Assembly (NCBI GenBank): GCA_963761005.1
Contig: CAVXFK010000001.1
Span: forward strand, 1 to 64,000
Source of the DNA: DASWJZ01 sp963761005
Lineage (GTDB): Bacteria; Pseudomonadota; Alphaproteobacteria; Rhizobiales; Afifellaceae
Direction of reading: 5' to 3'
Length of the DNA: 64,000 bases
Under the pieces are notes generated by a model, which worked only from the letters and a program-made list of their open reading frames with translations, did no database searches and was not told the DNA's origin. Positions 1 to 9,155 of the stretch are shown here, one piece after another. Both the position numbers and the translations under genes were made by a program. Positions within the stretch are counted from its first letter, which is position 1; every line of letters starts with the position of its first letter.

Positions 1-1575
1 AAGTGACGCGCCGGTGTTGGCGGCGCTGGCGGCCTGGATGAAAATCCTGAGGAGTTTCTCACGCGCGTTCGCCACCTCTACTTGAATCCGCATAAGTCCG
101 GACAAGAAGACCTGGAAACCAAGGACGGGCGGTTCATCGAGCGCCACACCGCTGTATTGCAGGGCGACATCGGACAGTATCTGGGCCGCGTCTGGTTCTT
201 CCGCGACATCACCGACCGCAAGAAAGCCGAAGCCGAAACTAGCCACAGCGCGCGCCACGACGCTCTTACCGGGCTTCTCAACCGACCCGTATTCCTGAAG
301 GAGGTTCAGCAGGCCATCGCGCGAACCGAGCGAGGCGACAAAGAGTTTGCGGTGCTCTTTCTCGATCTCGATCACTTCAAGGATGTCAACGATACACTGG
401 GTCATCCGGTTGGCGACGCGCTCCTTCGCGCAGTCGCTGAGCGTCTCCAGTTGAATGTCCGCAACTCGGATTTGGTTGCCCGCTTCGGTGGGGACGAATT
501 CGCAGTGCTGGCAGCGGTCATCGACGAGCCGACTGACGCGGCGACGCTGTCAGCGGAGAAGCTGGTGCGGGCAATCGGCAGTCCGTTCTCGGTCCAAGGC
601 AACGATATCCGCAGTGGTGTCAGCATCGGTGTGGCGGTCTACGAGCGCGGCTGCCTCGATGCAGGAAGACGCTGCTATCGCACGCGGATGTGGCGCTGTA
701 CCGCGCAAAGGCGGACGGACGGTCCTTCTACCGGTTCTTCACGGATGCCATGGATGTGGAAGTCCGGAGCAGGGTTACCTTAAGCACCGAGCTTCGCGAA
801 GCGATCAACGCCAATCAGCTTTTTCTGTAGTACCAGCCGCAAGTCGATGTGGAAACGGGGCGCGTGACCGGTGTTGAAGCGCTAGTGCGTTGGCAGCATC
901 CCTCACGCGGAGTTTGTCGCCGGGCAGCCCATCCCGGTCGCTGAAGAGACCGGCCTTATCGTGGCGCTCGATCGCTGGGTGGGCAGGGAAGCCTGCCGGC
1001 AGGGCAGGGCGTGGCTCGACGCTGGCGTTGCCCCGCTCACTATCGCGGTGAACGTTTCGGGGGCCCAGTTCAAAAGGGCGCCAGCGCTGGAAGCGGACGT
1101 CGCCTTTGTTCTGGCCAGTTCGGGGTTGCCCGCACGGCTGCTGGAACTCGAACTGACTGAAACCTTTTTCATGGAAGCGACAGGTGAGGCGAGCGACGTG
1201 CTTGTCCGTCTACGTCAGAGCGGCGTCAAACTCGCCATCGACGATTTTGGCACGGGCTTCTCCTCGCTCGACTACCTGCGCCGGCATCCCGTCGATCGGG
1301 TGAAAATCGCGCAAGACTTTGTGCGGCAGATAACGGTCGACGCGGGCAGCGCGGCCATTGTCAGAGCGACAATCGGCCTCGTCCGGGAACTAGGCACGAC
1401 ATCCATCGCGGAGGGGGTCGAGACAGCCGAGCAGTTCGAGTTGCTGAAAGCCTGGGGATGCTCAGAGATGCAAGGCTTCTATTTCGCGAGGCCGCTCAGT
1501 CCCAAAGACATTTTGCCCCTGCTGCGTCGCGGCAGGATCGCCCGGCCAGACGCGGAAGCAGCAACCGCGGCCTGA
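1..1575 (+). pseudogene. PAS-GGDEF-EAL cyclic-di-GMP enzyme, multiply broken and cut by the window edge
   Basis: Remnant of a sensor protein that would make and/or degrade cyclic di-GMP. In order it shows the end of a PAS domain (about 45-240, ending in a GRVWFFRDITDRKKAE linker), a GGDEF domain (LDLDHFKDVNDTLGH, then GGDEF at about 490) and an EAL domain (about 840-1560; DDFGTGFSSLDYLRR and the EGVET motif are visible). The frame changes near 45, near 665 and near 909, and TAG at 828-830 replaces a Tyr of the conserved FLYYQPQ stretch. The GGDEF and EAL residues are intact, so loss looks recent. The 5' part lies left of the window. No full-length product can be made unless several of these are sequence errors; the in-frame stop argues for true decay. 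Positions 1576-1777 hold nothing I can recognise. Confidence 0.85.
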
Positions 1576-1777
1576 GGACGATGGAGACCTTGCAGGGCGC
1601 GACGCACTCGAGGCCGGTCTTTGCGCAGGCGCAGCGCGGAGATGTGCCGGCGCATTGCCTACAGCATGCCTATGCCGGTGGTCCCTCAAAACCACTGTTC
1701 ACCCGATAACGACCAAACGCTTTGCGGCGCAGCGAATGACGCGAAGTGCCAACAGCAAACGTCCGACGTCTTGCGGG

Positions 1778-2468
1778 TTATCGAAGCTCCCCTTCACTTT
1801 TGATTCCCGGGGCTTCATGTAGAACCAAGTTCAACAAGGAACGATGGACCTCAATTTGGCCGTTGTAACTAATCAGGCCCAATCGCCGGAATTTGTTCAT
1901 GAAAAAGTTGACGCGTGATCGCGTCGTACCGACCATCTCTGCTAGCGTCTCTTGGCTGATATTCGGCAGCACCGGTTCGGGCTCGCTTTCTTTGCCAAAA
2001 TTCGCAAGAAGCAGGAGGGCCCGTGCCAAGCGTTTCTCACTTGAGTTAAACAACTGATCGACCAGATCAGCTTGAATATGACCGCTACGAATCAAAAGGT
2101 GAGAAATAACAAACTCGGCAAACGCCGGTTCGTTGTGAACTATCCTTGTGAACACTTCTTTCGCCATTTCCATGATAGTGCATTCGGTCAAAGCAGTTGC
2201 GGTTGACAAACGCACAGTCTCGCCATCCGCGCATCTTTCTCCAAAGAAATCGTCGGGTCGCAGAATAGCGAGAACCGCATCCTTGCCATCCTCGGAAGTC
2301 ACGGTAAGTTTGACGTTGCCCTTCCAGAATATAAAAAATAGAAACTGCAGGATCGCCCTGGTGATAAATGCTGTAATTTGTCGCGTAGTTAGATAAGCTT
2401 CGTCCTCCGTTCGCTTTCGAGAGAAAATCCTTGGGGTCGAACGGAGGTTCTTTCGTCTCTTGATTCAC
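1778..2468 (-). pseudogene. Crp/Fnr-family transcriptional regulator, frameshifted
   Basis: A cyclic-nucleotide-type regulator in two frames. The N-terminal part (2468 to about 2326) reads MNQETKEPPFDPKDFL through YHQGDPAVSIFYI, the start of the cNMP-like sensor domain. The rest continues in another frame with KGNVKLTVTSEDGKDAV, then a C-terminal winged-helix DNA-binding domain (SQETLAEMVGTTRSRVNFF). One surplus base near 2326 (about TATTCTGG on the coding strand) joins the two halves. The combined length, about 230 residues, is normal for the family. It sits in the decayed left region with other broken genes, so true decay is plausible, but a single base error cannot be excluded. Effector and targets are unknown. 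Confidence 0.8.
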
Positions 2469-3298
2469 GGCGCAAACCTCGGAAAGGCATCCACATCAAT
2501 CGCATTACGCAATTGCATGACATGAACGCCCGTTCGAGGCATGAGGGCGCACAGCCCTGGCGACCGCGGTACAGGTCCCGGACCAAAGCGCCGGCGCACT
2601 GTGTCCGGCCATTTAGAGTGTTCTACCCGCCGATGGGCAAAACCGTTGCCCGTTTTGCTACAAAGACTTCGGCCCTGCCCGCTTCAAGAGCAGCTATGTG
2701 AAGATTACAACCGAACGGCTCGAGTCGCAATATCGAAACGTTTCGAAATTTGCTGGTTTCGATCTGAGGCCGCAAAGCTGGATCGTTTTTGGTTCAAGTT
2801 TCCGCGCCGGTTCCCTGGCTGAGAGGAGCGGAGAGCGATGAAGGCATCGCGATTTTCGGACGCCCAGGAGGCGTTCATTTTGAAGCAGGGTTCCGACGGA
2901 ATGCCGGTGGCGGAATGTGCCGGAAGGTGGGAGCGCCGCCTCGGCGGATGTTGGGCAAACAGGGGTCCGGGTCCCTTTTCGCTCGGAAACGTGCCCCTGC
3001 CTCGTCTCTGTCGGCGGGAAAGGCATCCGCATACGGGTCATTCCCCGCGGACAATGATGCGCCCGCTCCGGGCGCGCTACAGCGGTTTTCTGCCCTTTCG
3101 GGGGTCATGACGCCGGAAATCGCCAAAACGCACCCTAGCGCGCTCCTAGCGGGCTTAGAATGCTGCATAAGTATCACACACGCAGTCGACCTCTTCATTC
3201 ACAGTAACTGACAACTGCAGGCTGGTACTCGCAGCAATCGTTACTCATAATCGCTCGGTACTACCGCATTCCGCGGAAGTCGAGTGAAGGAGTTCGAC
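2469..3298. other. Gene-poor 830-bp stretch with an IS remnant
   Basis: No complete coding region is convincing here. The only recognisable element is the IS3-type OrfA stub at 2838-2930. The short ORFs on both strands show no family resemblance and overlap one another. The stretch fits degraded mobile DNA between the Crp/Fnr pseudogene and the small broken gene at 3299. Confidence 0.5.
2838..2930 (+). mobile_element. IS3-family transposase OrfA N-terminal remnant
   Basis: An ATG at 2838 opens a reading frame beginning MKASRFSDAQEAFILKQG and continuing SDGMPVAE. This matches the start of OrfA of IS3-family elements, the helix-turn-helix protein beginning MKxSRFxDAQ. The match ends after about 27 residues; a CRK-like trace (CRKVG) follows in another frame, so the gene was broken by an indel. 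The rest of OrfA, all of OrfB and the inverted repeats are not recognisable nearby. It is a dead stub, not an active insertion sequence. Confidence 0.7.
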
Positions 3299-3615
3299 AT
3301 GGCAAGACCGTAGGGAAGAAGCGCTGCGAAAAAGCAAACGCCCGCGAAGAAGCCGACGCATCGACCAAGCCCGAGAAGGGCTACCGCGATCACCTCGCCG
3401 GTTCGAGGAAGGGCAAGGTGCATGAGCTGCACGACAAGCAGGGAGCCGAAGCTGCCTGGGTGCTCGGCAAGAAGCTCGGGTTGACGGAAGGCACGTTGCG
3501 ATCATGGTTCGCGGCGTGGAAGCGTGCCGATGCGAAGGCGGCCCCGAAAGCCAGCAAGGAGCCGAAGGCGAAGAAGGCGTCAGTGAAGGATGCGGCCGGC
3601 AACCCTGCTGCCTGA
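3299..3615 (+). pseudogene. Small Lys/Ala-rich basic protein with helix-turn-helix-like core, frameshifted near its start
   Basis: The ATG at 3299 runs into a TAG after four codons (MARP). The neighbouring frame reads on continuously as HGKTVGKKRCEKANARE, then KPEKGYRDHLAGSRKGKVHEL, then a core that resembles a winged-helix/HTH fragment (GAEAAWVLGKKLGLTEGTLRSW), and ends in a Lys/Ala tail at 3615. One missing base just after the ATG would restore a protein of about 105 residues (MAKTVGKK...). The ORF from the internal ATG at 3418 (65 residues) might still be made. A good hairpin terminator follows. I recognise the shape from small uncharacterised proteobacterial proteins but cannot give a function; DNA binding is an inference from composition. 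Confidence 0.45.
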
Positions 3616-3638
3616 TTTCTCCCTCAAGCTTCCCTCCG

Positions 3639-3664
3639 AAGGCCCCGCACCGCCGGGGCCTTTT
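3639..3664 (+). terminator. Rho-independent terminator
   Basis: AAGGCCCCG, a 6-base loop, then CGGGGCCTT followed by more T form a GC-rich 9-bp stem with a short U tract. It lies 24 bp after the stop of the small basic-protein gene and ends that transcript. It also separates the gene from the convergent integrase remnant. Confidence 0.8.
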
Positions 3665-3699
3665 GGTTCTCCGCAATGTTGACGCCATGCTCTGTCGCG

Positions 3700-5166
3700 A
3701 AGCTCGATTGCGCGAGCATGCAGGCGACGAAGCCGCGCCTGATCCGGCTCCTTCTCTCTCCGCCTCCCGTTTCGCGCTGAGAATTGCATCATCGATCGCT
3801 TCACGCTGTTGCTCTGTCAGGTCGGCTGCGGAGACAACCACCTTCAACTCCGACAGGGACTGCAGGAAGGCTTGCCCGGTCGAAACGAATGCCTTCTCGC
3901 CCACCAACAACGCGACATGTGAGGCCCACAGTTCGAGCGCCTCGCGCATTTCCGGTTCGTAGTGCCACTTGTCATATCCCGCGCCCGATCCACGAGCCGG
4001 CACATGATCGAGCAGCAGGTCACGAATATGCGGAGGAATGCGCAACTCGGCCATCTTGGTCTCGACTGTGTGGCGGATGGCGTGAAAGAAGAAATCGTCG
4101 ATCCCGGCTGCCGTCCTGATTTCGGATGCCAGCTTGGCACCGGGATAGAGATCGGTGTATCTTTGATGGCGCCGGGGAAGACGAACCCCTTCACAGGTTC
4201 CTTCGGCTCTTCATCCTCCTTCGGCTTCAAGCCGAACAGGATGTGTTGCGCGAGCCGCGGCAAGGGAGCGGCGTGCGTGCGCTTGTTCCGCCGCCCCTCC
4301 TTCGGGGTCCATAGCGAAGCAGCGTTGATCTCCTCCCACCGCATACCGGCCAGCGCCGTCTTCCGCTTGCCCGTCAGGATCAACAGCTTGAGGAAGGGTC
4401 CCGTGAGACCGCCGATCTGGTCGGCCGCCTTCCACAAGGCTTTCAGTTCGTCATCGTTGAAATACCGACTACGCGGCTTCTCACCGTCCCATGGTCGCTC
4501 GATGCCGACCATCGGTGACGTGGTGAGCTTCTTGATGCCCGGCTTGGTGCACCAGCAGAAGAAGGTCGACAAATAGGCATGCAGGCGGTTCGCGCTGTAG
4601 CCGTGCCCATCACGTTCCTTGTCGCCATCGCGGATCGCGTCCAATAGTTCGACGATATGCTCCGGTCGGATGCTGTCGAAGTCGCCGATGGTGCCACCTT
4701 GCACAACCTTTCAAAATCGCGCGCTTCACCTCGGGTGCCGACACATTGCGGCGACGTCCCTCCTGCTCGCGCTTAATGTAATCCTCGACGGCGTCCTTGA
4801 AATACTCGGGACCACGCGACGCATGCCTCGGGTCCTTTCCTTCCTGCGCCTCCGCTTGATCTTGCCGGCACAGGTCGCGTGCCTTCTCGAGCTTCATCAC
4901 CCCGACACGGCCGAGATGCCGCGTCAGGGCCTTTGACGATCCGGCGAGGTAGAAAGTGCTGCGATAGGACTTCGCGCCCGAGGAGACTGACGAGCACGCC
5001 GACGTCGCACCGAGCCGGTGCCTTTGTCCCACACCATGAACTGGCGCTTCTGATTGACCTTCACACCAGCCAGTCGGGCCTCGGTGAAATTCATTCGGTT
5101 GGCCTGTGCCCGACGCTTCCGCGCCTTGCCATCGGGTCCTGTGGATAACTCGGTCATCGCCCTCAT
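3700..5166 (-). pseudogene. Phage-type tyrosine recombinase (integrase), multiply frameshifted
   Basis: A site-specific integrase of the P4-like, tRNA-targeting type in at least three frames. The N-terminus starts at 5166 or 5157 (MTELSTGPDGKARKRRAQ). The arm-binding/SAM-like part follows in another frame (KSYRSTFYLAGSSKALTRHLG; LEKARDLCRQDQAEAQ). The central part is at about 4700-4100. The catalytic C-terminus is at about 4100-3850. Catalytic residues are still visible: Arg in LTGKRKTALAG, the HxxR box HAIRHTVETK, a second His in LLLDH and the Tyr in GAGYDKWHY. Breaks lie near 5020, 4700 and 4110. The left end is uncertain because the frame may change again near 3740. Its position next to a truncated tRNA marks it as the integrase of the element occupying the left of the window. 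It is inactive as sequenced. Confidence 0.85.
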
Positions 5167-5175
5167 CTCCGTGCC

Positions 5176-5196
5176 ATTGAAGGTATATTGAAGGTA
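5176..5196. repeat. Tandem direct repeat ATTGAAGGTA
   Basis: ATTGAAGGTA occurs at 5176-5185 and again at 5187-5196, one base apart, between the integrase start and the tRNA fragment. Short direct repeats in this position could be arm-type integrase or excisionase sites; that role is inferred from location only. The surrounding 5167-5306 is AT-rich compared with the rest of the window and carries no gene. Confidence 0.5.
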
Positions 5197-5306
5197 GAAT
5201 GCGATTATAGGTGCCGACGAATTCCGATCAATGCCAACGCTAAAGCATTGAGTCAGTTATCATAACTAGGAAAATAACTCGTAACTCGTTGTCAGAAAAG
5301 GTGGTT

Positions 5307-5359
5307 CGCACCTGAATGGGTTCAGGGGGTCGGAGGTTCGAATCCTCTCGCTCCGACCA
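5307..5359 (+). mobile_element. Attachment-site scar: 3' part of a tRNA-Pro-like gene
   Basis: The sequence has the 3' half of a tRNA: an anticodon arm (CCTGA, a GGG-containing loop, TCAGG), a T arm with loop TTCGAAT closed by GGAGG/CCTCT, the acceptor strand CGCTCCG, discriminator A and encoded CCA at 5357-5359. Upstream of 5307 the D arm and 5' acceptor strand (expected CGGAGCG) are missing. The pattern matches a tRNA-Pro(GGG), although the loop is one base short. A truncated tRNA 3' end beside an integrase is the classic footprint of integration into a tRNA gene. The intact tRNA should then lie at the other end of the element, left of this window. It is not a functional tRNA gene. Confidence 0.8.
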
Positions 5360-5391
5360 TCTTCCGCTCTTCTAGCCTATGATCGTGCGCC

Positions 5392-6754
5392 TCAGCGCGC
5401 GCGCAAACGCGGAAATGTCACGACGGCGCGGAGGCCGGGCGCGGCATCTTCGAGGCTGAACGAGCCGCCGTAGGCGTCCGCCGTCTCCGCCACGATGGCG
5501 AGGCCGAGCCCGCTCCCCTCCGATCGGAGGTCGAGCCGAGTGCCGCGCTGGAGCACCAGCGCCCGCTGCTCTTCCGGAATGCCCGGGCCGTCGTCGACGA
5601 CCGCGATCTCGACGGCGTTGCCTATGTCTTTGGCGGTGATCGCCACGTGCGTTGCGGCGAAGCGGCAGGCATTCTCCACGAGGTTACCGAGCACTTCGAT
5701 CAGGTCGGCCTCGTCGACGGCGACCGTCAGCTCCGCCGGCACTTTGAGCGCAAAAGTGAGCGCCCTCCCCCGCGGCGTCCGTTCGACGACGCCGACGACG
5801 CGCTCCGCCGCGTCGTGCAAGTTCGTCAACGCGGCATCGGTCATCGCCGCGGCGCCGATCCGGGTTCGCGCCAGCTCGCGCTCGACATGGCGCTTCAGCG
5901 TCGTCGCGACCTGGTCGATCTCGTCGGCAATCTGTTTCTCGCCCCTCTCGCGCAGCGTCCTGACGTCGGCGGCAAGCACCTGCAGCGGCGTCTTCATCCC
6001 GTGCGCCAGGTCAGCCGCATGCGTGCGCGCCTTGGCGATCGCCTGCTCGCGGGCGGAGAGCAGGCTGTTGATCTCCGCGACGAGCGGCCCGACCTCGGTC
6101 GGCACCTCGGTCGAGAGCCGCGTCGCGCGGCCGGAGATGATGTCGGCGACGCCGCTCCTGAGCCGCCCAAGCGGCGCTAGCCCGACCGTGATCTGGAGCC
6201 AAAGCGCGGCAATCAGAAGGGCGGCAAGCACCACCAGCGAGGGGATGGCGTCGGCCGCGAAGGCGTCGGTTGCGGCCGTGATGTCGCGGTGGTCGATCGC
6301 GACGATGGCGCGGATCGCCGTGTCGCCGGCGGGGCCCGCGATCTTGACGTCGCGGACGCTGGCGCGAAGCAGCGAGTGCTCCGGCCCCGAAACCTCCGTC
6401 AGCGTGGCGCCCCCGTCCGTCGGCGTATTGTGCGGAACGGAAATCGTCGAATCCCAAAGCGAGCGGGAGCGGAAGAGCACGTTTCCGTCGGACGATTCCA
6501 CCTGCCAGTAGAGTCCGGAGAGCGGGCGCTTGAAGCGCGGCTCGGTCGGCGGGTCGGCGATCGTCACCTGGCCGTCCGCGACCGCGAGGCCGGCGATGAG
6601 CTGCTGCATGTGCACGGTGAGCTCCGCATCGATGCGGCGCTCGACGTGGCGCTCGAAGAGATAGCTCAGGCCGAATTCGGCGGCGGCGAGCGCCAGCCAC
6701 AACTCCGATCACCGCGGCGACGAGCAGGCGGAAGCGTATCGAGCCCGGCCTCAC
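5392..6754 (-). pseudogene. PhoQ-type sensor histidine kinase with one frameshift near the start
   Basis: Membrane sensor kinase of the OmpR-partner class. A GTG at 6754 overlaps the regulator stop and gives MRPGSIRFRLLVAAVIGV, the start of the first membrane helix. One lost base near 6703 shifts the frame, and the rest continues LWLALAAAEFGLSYLFE. After it come a periplasmic domain, a second membrane helix (SLVVLAALLIAALWLQITVG), a HAMP-like linker, the phosphoacceptor box ADLAHGMKTPLQVL, an N box (NLVENACRF) and G boxes (DDGPGIPEE, GSGLGLAI). Without repair, translation could start only at the TTG near 6702, leaving a shortened first helix, so the protein might still be partly made. The third gene of the PepSY-regulator-kinase operon. 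Confidence 0.8.
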
Positions 6755-7416
6755 GACGTGTCGCCGGGGACGAAATAGCCGAAGCCGCGGCGCGTCTCGA
6801 TCAGGTTGGTGCCGAGTTTGCGGCGCAGCCGCGCGACAACGACCTCAACGGCGTTGGTGTCGCGGTCGTGGTCGAGGTCGTAAAGGTGTTCGGCAAGCTC
6901 GGTCGCCGGGATCACGCGGCCGGCGTGGTGCATCAGATAGGCGAGCAGCCGGTATTCGAGCGGCGAGAGCTGGATCGGAACGCCGCGCACGGTGATGCGC
7001 ATCTTGCGCGTGTCGAGCGCGACTTCGCCGGCGGTGAGCACCGGCGAGACCTGGCCGGCGGTGCGTCTGAGCACGGCTCTCAGCCGCGCCAGGAGCTCGT
7101 CCATCTCGAACGGCTTCGGCAGGTAGTCATCGGCGCCGGCGTCGATACCCTCGACGCGCTCGGTCCACGCGCCGCGCGCGGTGAGCACGACGACCGGGAA
7201 GCGGCGGTCGTTGGCGCGCCAGCGCTTCAGCACCGCTAGCCCATCGAGCTTCGGCAGACCGAGGTCGAGCACCGCGGCGTCATACTCCTCCGTGTCGCCC
7301 TGAAACCAGGCCGCCTCCCCGTCGGCGACGCGGTCGACGACATAGCCGGATCGCTCCAGCGCGGCCTTGATGTCAGCGGCGACGCGAGGCTCGTCCTCGG
7401 CGAGGAGTACTCTCAA
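6751..7416 (-). CDS. OmpR/PhoP-family response regulator
   Basis: Two-component regulator of 221 residues. The receiver domain (1-115) has the acidic pair EDE, phosphoacceptor Asp51 in AVLDLGLP, the Thr switch (VVLTARG) and Lys in LPKPF. The C-terminal winged-helix domain (about 125-218) ends RRGFGYFVPGDTS, typical of the OmpR class. Its start overlaps the stop of the PepSY gene by 4 bp and its stop overlaps the kinase start, so the three genes are translationally coupled. By analogy with PepSY-PhoP-PhoQ-like operons it probably responds to envelope or metal stress, but the signal cannot be read from sequence. Confidence 0.93.
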   Translation of the reverse strand: MRVLLAEDEPRVAADIKAALERSGYVVDRVADGEAAWFQGDTEEYDAAVLDLGLPKLDGLAVLKRWRANDRRFPVVVLTARGAWTERVEGIDAGADDYLPKPFEMDELLARLRAVLRRTAGQVSPVLTAGEVALDTRKMRITVRGVPIQLSPLEYRLLAYLMHHAGRVIPATELAEHLYDLDHDRDTNAVEVVVARLRRKLGTNLIETRRGFGYFVPGDTS

Positions 7417-7763
7417 TCGCCGCCCTCGTTGCGGATCACGTCCATGCTCTTCGCATCGACGCTGAGCTCCTGCAACTCGCCGTCCGCCGTCAACACCTTG
7501 AAGCGGTAGACCCAGCGATCTTTCGACCGCACGAGCGCAATGCCCACGATCTCGCCCGGATGCTCGCCGGAGAGCCGGGCCATGATCTCGCCCAGCGAAT
7601 TGATCTCCCCGTGCTCGAGAAGATCGCGCGCCCGATCGTAGTCGGAATCCTCGTCGAGGCCGCCGCTGCCGGGATGGGCGCTGTTCTCAGCTTGACCGGC
7701 GACAGGCGCGGCAATCGCGAGCGCTGCGACAAGAAGAGCCAGAAGGGGCAGACGACGAAACAT
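7413..7763 (-). CDS. Secreted PepSY-domain protein
   Basis: Small exported protein of 116 residues. The chosen ATG at 7763 gives a clean signal peptide (MFRRLPLLALLVAALAIAAP, cleavage near VAGQA). The mature part holds a single PepSY fold (about 45-112: INSLGEIMARLSGEHPGEIVG, then DRWVYRFKVL and the DVIRNEGGD end). PepSY proteins are periplasmic modulators, often of peptidases or sensor kinases. First gene of the operon with the regulator and kinase, so it may tune the sensor. An upstream in-frame start at 7793 would spoil the signal peptide. Confidence 0.85.
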   Translation of the reverse strand: MFRRLPLLALLVAALAIAAPVAGQAENSAHPGSGGLDEDSDYDRARDLLEHGEINSLGEIMARLSGEHPGEIVGIALVRSKDRWVYRFKVLTADGELQELSVDAKSMDVIRNEGGD

Positions 7764-7904
7764 GGCGGACGACCTACCGCGTCCGTTTTGCACGCAGAAG
7801 CTTGCAAGTCACTGACAAAGCCAGTCAGCGCGGAGAAAGGGCTGGGCGCCTATGCGAGGCTTCCGGCGGCATGAGATGCCGCTGCGGCAATGAAAGGAAA
7901 CAAG

Positions 7905-8150
7905 ATGATCCGCAACGTTCTGATCGCTGGGGCGCTCCTCCTCTTCCCGCTTGCGAGCGCCGCTCAGCCCGCATTCGCCGAGGAAAACCACGCCGCCTGC
8001 ACCGGCGCGTCGCAGGCGACGGGGGACGATGCCCGCGCCAATGCCGGCGAGTGCTCCGAAACGCTCGCTCTCAAGGAAGGGACGCGGGAGCAGGAGGCGA
8101 TGCGCGCCTCGAAAGACGATATCCGCGGCTCCAAGGCGGACGAGGACTGA
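7905..8150 (+). CDS. Small secreted acidic protein of unknown function
   Basis: 81 residues when started at the ATG at 7905, which has a good ribosome site (AAAGGAAAC). A signal peptide (MIRNVLIAGALLLFPLAS, cleavage near AFA) is followed by a short, charged, soluble region with two cysteines (HAACTG and AGECSE) and a Lys/Asp-rich end. No family is recognised. It is divergent from the PepSY two-component operon with 141 bp between starts, which makes it a candidate target of that system. Confidence 0.65.
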   Translation: MIRNVLIAGALLLFPLASAAQPAFAEENHAACTGASQATGDDARANAGECSETLALKEGTREQEAMRASKDDIRGSKADED

Positions 8151-8182
8151 TCGCCGATCAGATCTCAACGGCGCCGGCGGCG

Positions 8183-8701
8183 CTACTGCGCCTGTTCGAG
8201 AAGCCTCTTCGCCTCGAGCAGATCGGAAAGCGCGGTCTCCATCCGCCGCCGGCGATCCGGTGCAAGCTTGAAGACGGTAGGCGCGGGCGCCCCTAGAGGC
8301 GGCGCCAGCGCGACGTCCACGGGTCGTTCGACCGCGGCGACCATCGGCTCGGGCGCTCGCCTTACGACGCGCGGCTCCGCAACCGCGTCCTCCTCGTCCT
8401 CCGGCTCGACCGCCGTGACGGTCTCGACCGAGCCCGTCTGCCCGACCTCAACGACGAAGGAGACGCCCTTCTCCTTCAAGAGCCGCTGCACGCCGCGGAT
8501 CGTGAAGCCTTCGCCATAGAGGAGCAGGCGGATGCCGCGCAGAAGATCGACGTCTTCCGGGCGATAGTAGCGGCGCCCGCCCCCGCGCTTCATCGGCTTG
8601 ATCTGCGCGAAACGTGTCTCCCAGAACCGCAGCACGTGCTGCGGCAGGTCGAGCTCCTGCGCGACTTCGCTGATCGTACGGAATGCGTCAGGCGCTTTCA
8701 T
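8183..8701 (-). CDS. MerR-family transcriptional regulator
   Basis: 172 residues. The N-terminal 75 residues are a MerR DNA-binding domain (TISEVAQELDLPQHVLRFWE and GGGRRYYRPEDVDLL). A long acidic, proline-rich linker (about 90-145) leads to a short helical end (RRRMETALSDLLEAKRLLEQ), probably the dimer helix. There is no metal-binding cysteine set, so it is not a classical metal sensor. In many Rhizobiales this gene follows ihfA directly, and it does so here (36 bp). Target unknown. Confidence 0.9.
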   Translation of the reverse strand: MKAPDAFRTISEVAQELDLPQHVLRFWETRFAQIKPMKRGGGRRYYRPEDVDLLRGIRLLLYGEGFTIRGVQRLLKEKGVSFVVEVGQTGSVETVTAVEPEDEEDAVAEPRVVRRAPEPMVAAVERPVDVALAPPLGAPAPTVFKLAPDRRRRMETALSDLLEAKRLLEQAQ

Positions 8702-8737
8702 GGGACGCCGCCTTCACTGCTACGCAGAAAACCACTC

Positions 8738-9070
8738 TTACTCGGCCGCTTCCTCCGCCCGCGCCGGCTTGGCGGCAAGGCCATCGTTGATGCGGCTCTT
8801 CATGATGTTGCTCGGCTTGAACACCGTCACGCGCCGCGGCGGGATCGGGACCTCGCGTCCCGTCTTCGGATTTCTGCCGACGCGCAGCCCCTTGTCTCGG
8901 ATCATGAACGATCCGAATGACGAAAGCTTTACGGTCTCACCGGAGACAATGGCGTCGGTGATCTCCTTGAGAACCATCTCGACCATGCTCGCGGATTCCG
9001 TCCGTGACAGCCCGAGTCGCCGAAACACGGCTTCGGCCAAATCCGCCCGCGTTACCGTCTTGCCCCCCAT
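8738..9070 (-). CDS. ihfA: Integration host factor subunit alpha
   Basis: DNA-bending nucleoid protein of the HU/IHF family, partner of IhfB. With the ATG at 9070 (MGGKTVTRADLAEAVFRRLG) it is 110 residues. It has the beta-arm region with FGSFMIRDKGLRVGRNPKTG and the DNA-contacting proline (PRRVTVF). The upstream GTG at 9082 adds four residues and is less like the family start. Same strand as fabH, 85 bp downstream of it, in the conserved plsX-fabH-ihfA-merR order. Confidence 0.95.
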   Translation of the reverse strand: MGGKTVTRADLAEAVFRRLGLSRTESASMVEMVLKEITDAIVSGETVKLSSFGSFMIRDKGLRVGRNPKTGREVPIPPRRVTVFKPSNIMKSRINDGLAAKPARAEEAAE

Positions 9071-9155
9071 CGCCGCCCGCACCGTTTGTCTAGGAATGGT
9101 TTATATTAAGGCACTTAGCCTATGCGGCCGGACAACCGGGGTCAACATCGGCGAA

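Noticed and set aside
1458..1803. Overlapping short ORFs after the EAL remnant
   Set aside because: They overlap the EAL frame or each other, show no domain and have no ribosome site; 1576-1777 is treated as empty.
5307..5359. Functional tRNA-Pro gene
   Set aside because: The D arm and the 5' acceptor strand are absent and the anticodon loop is one base short, so it cannot form a tRNA.
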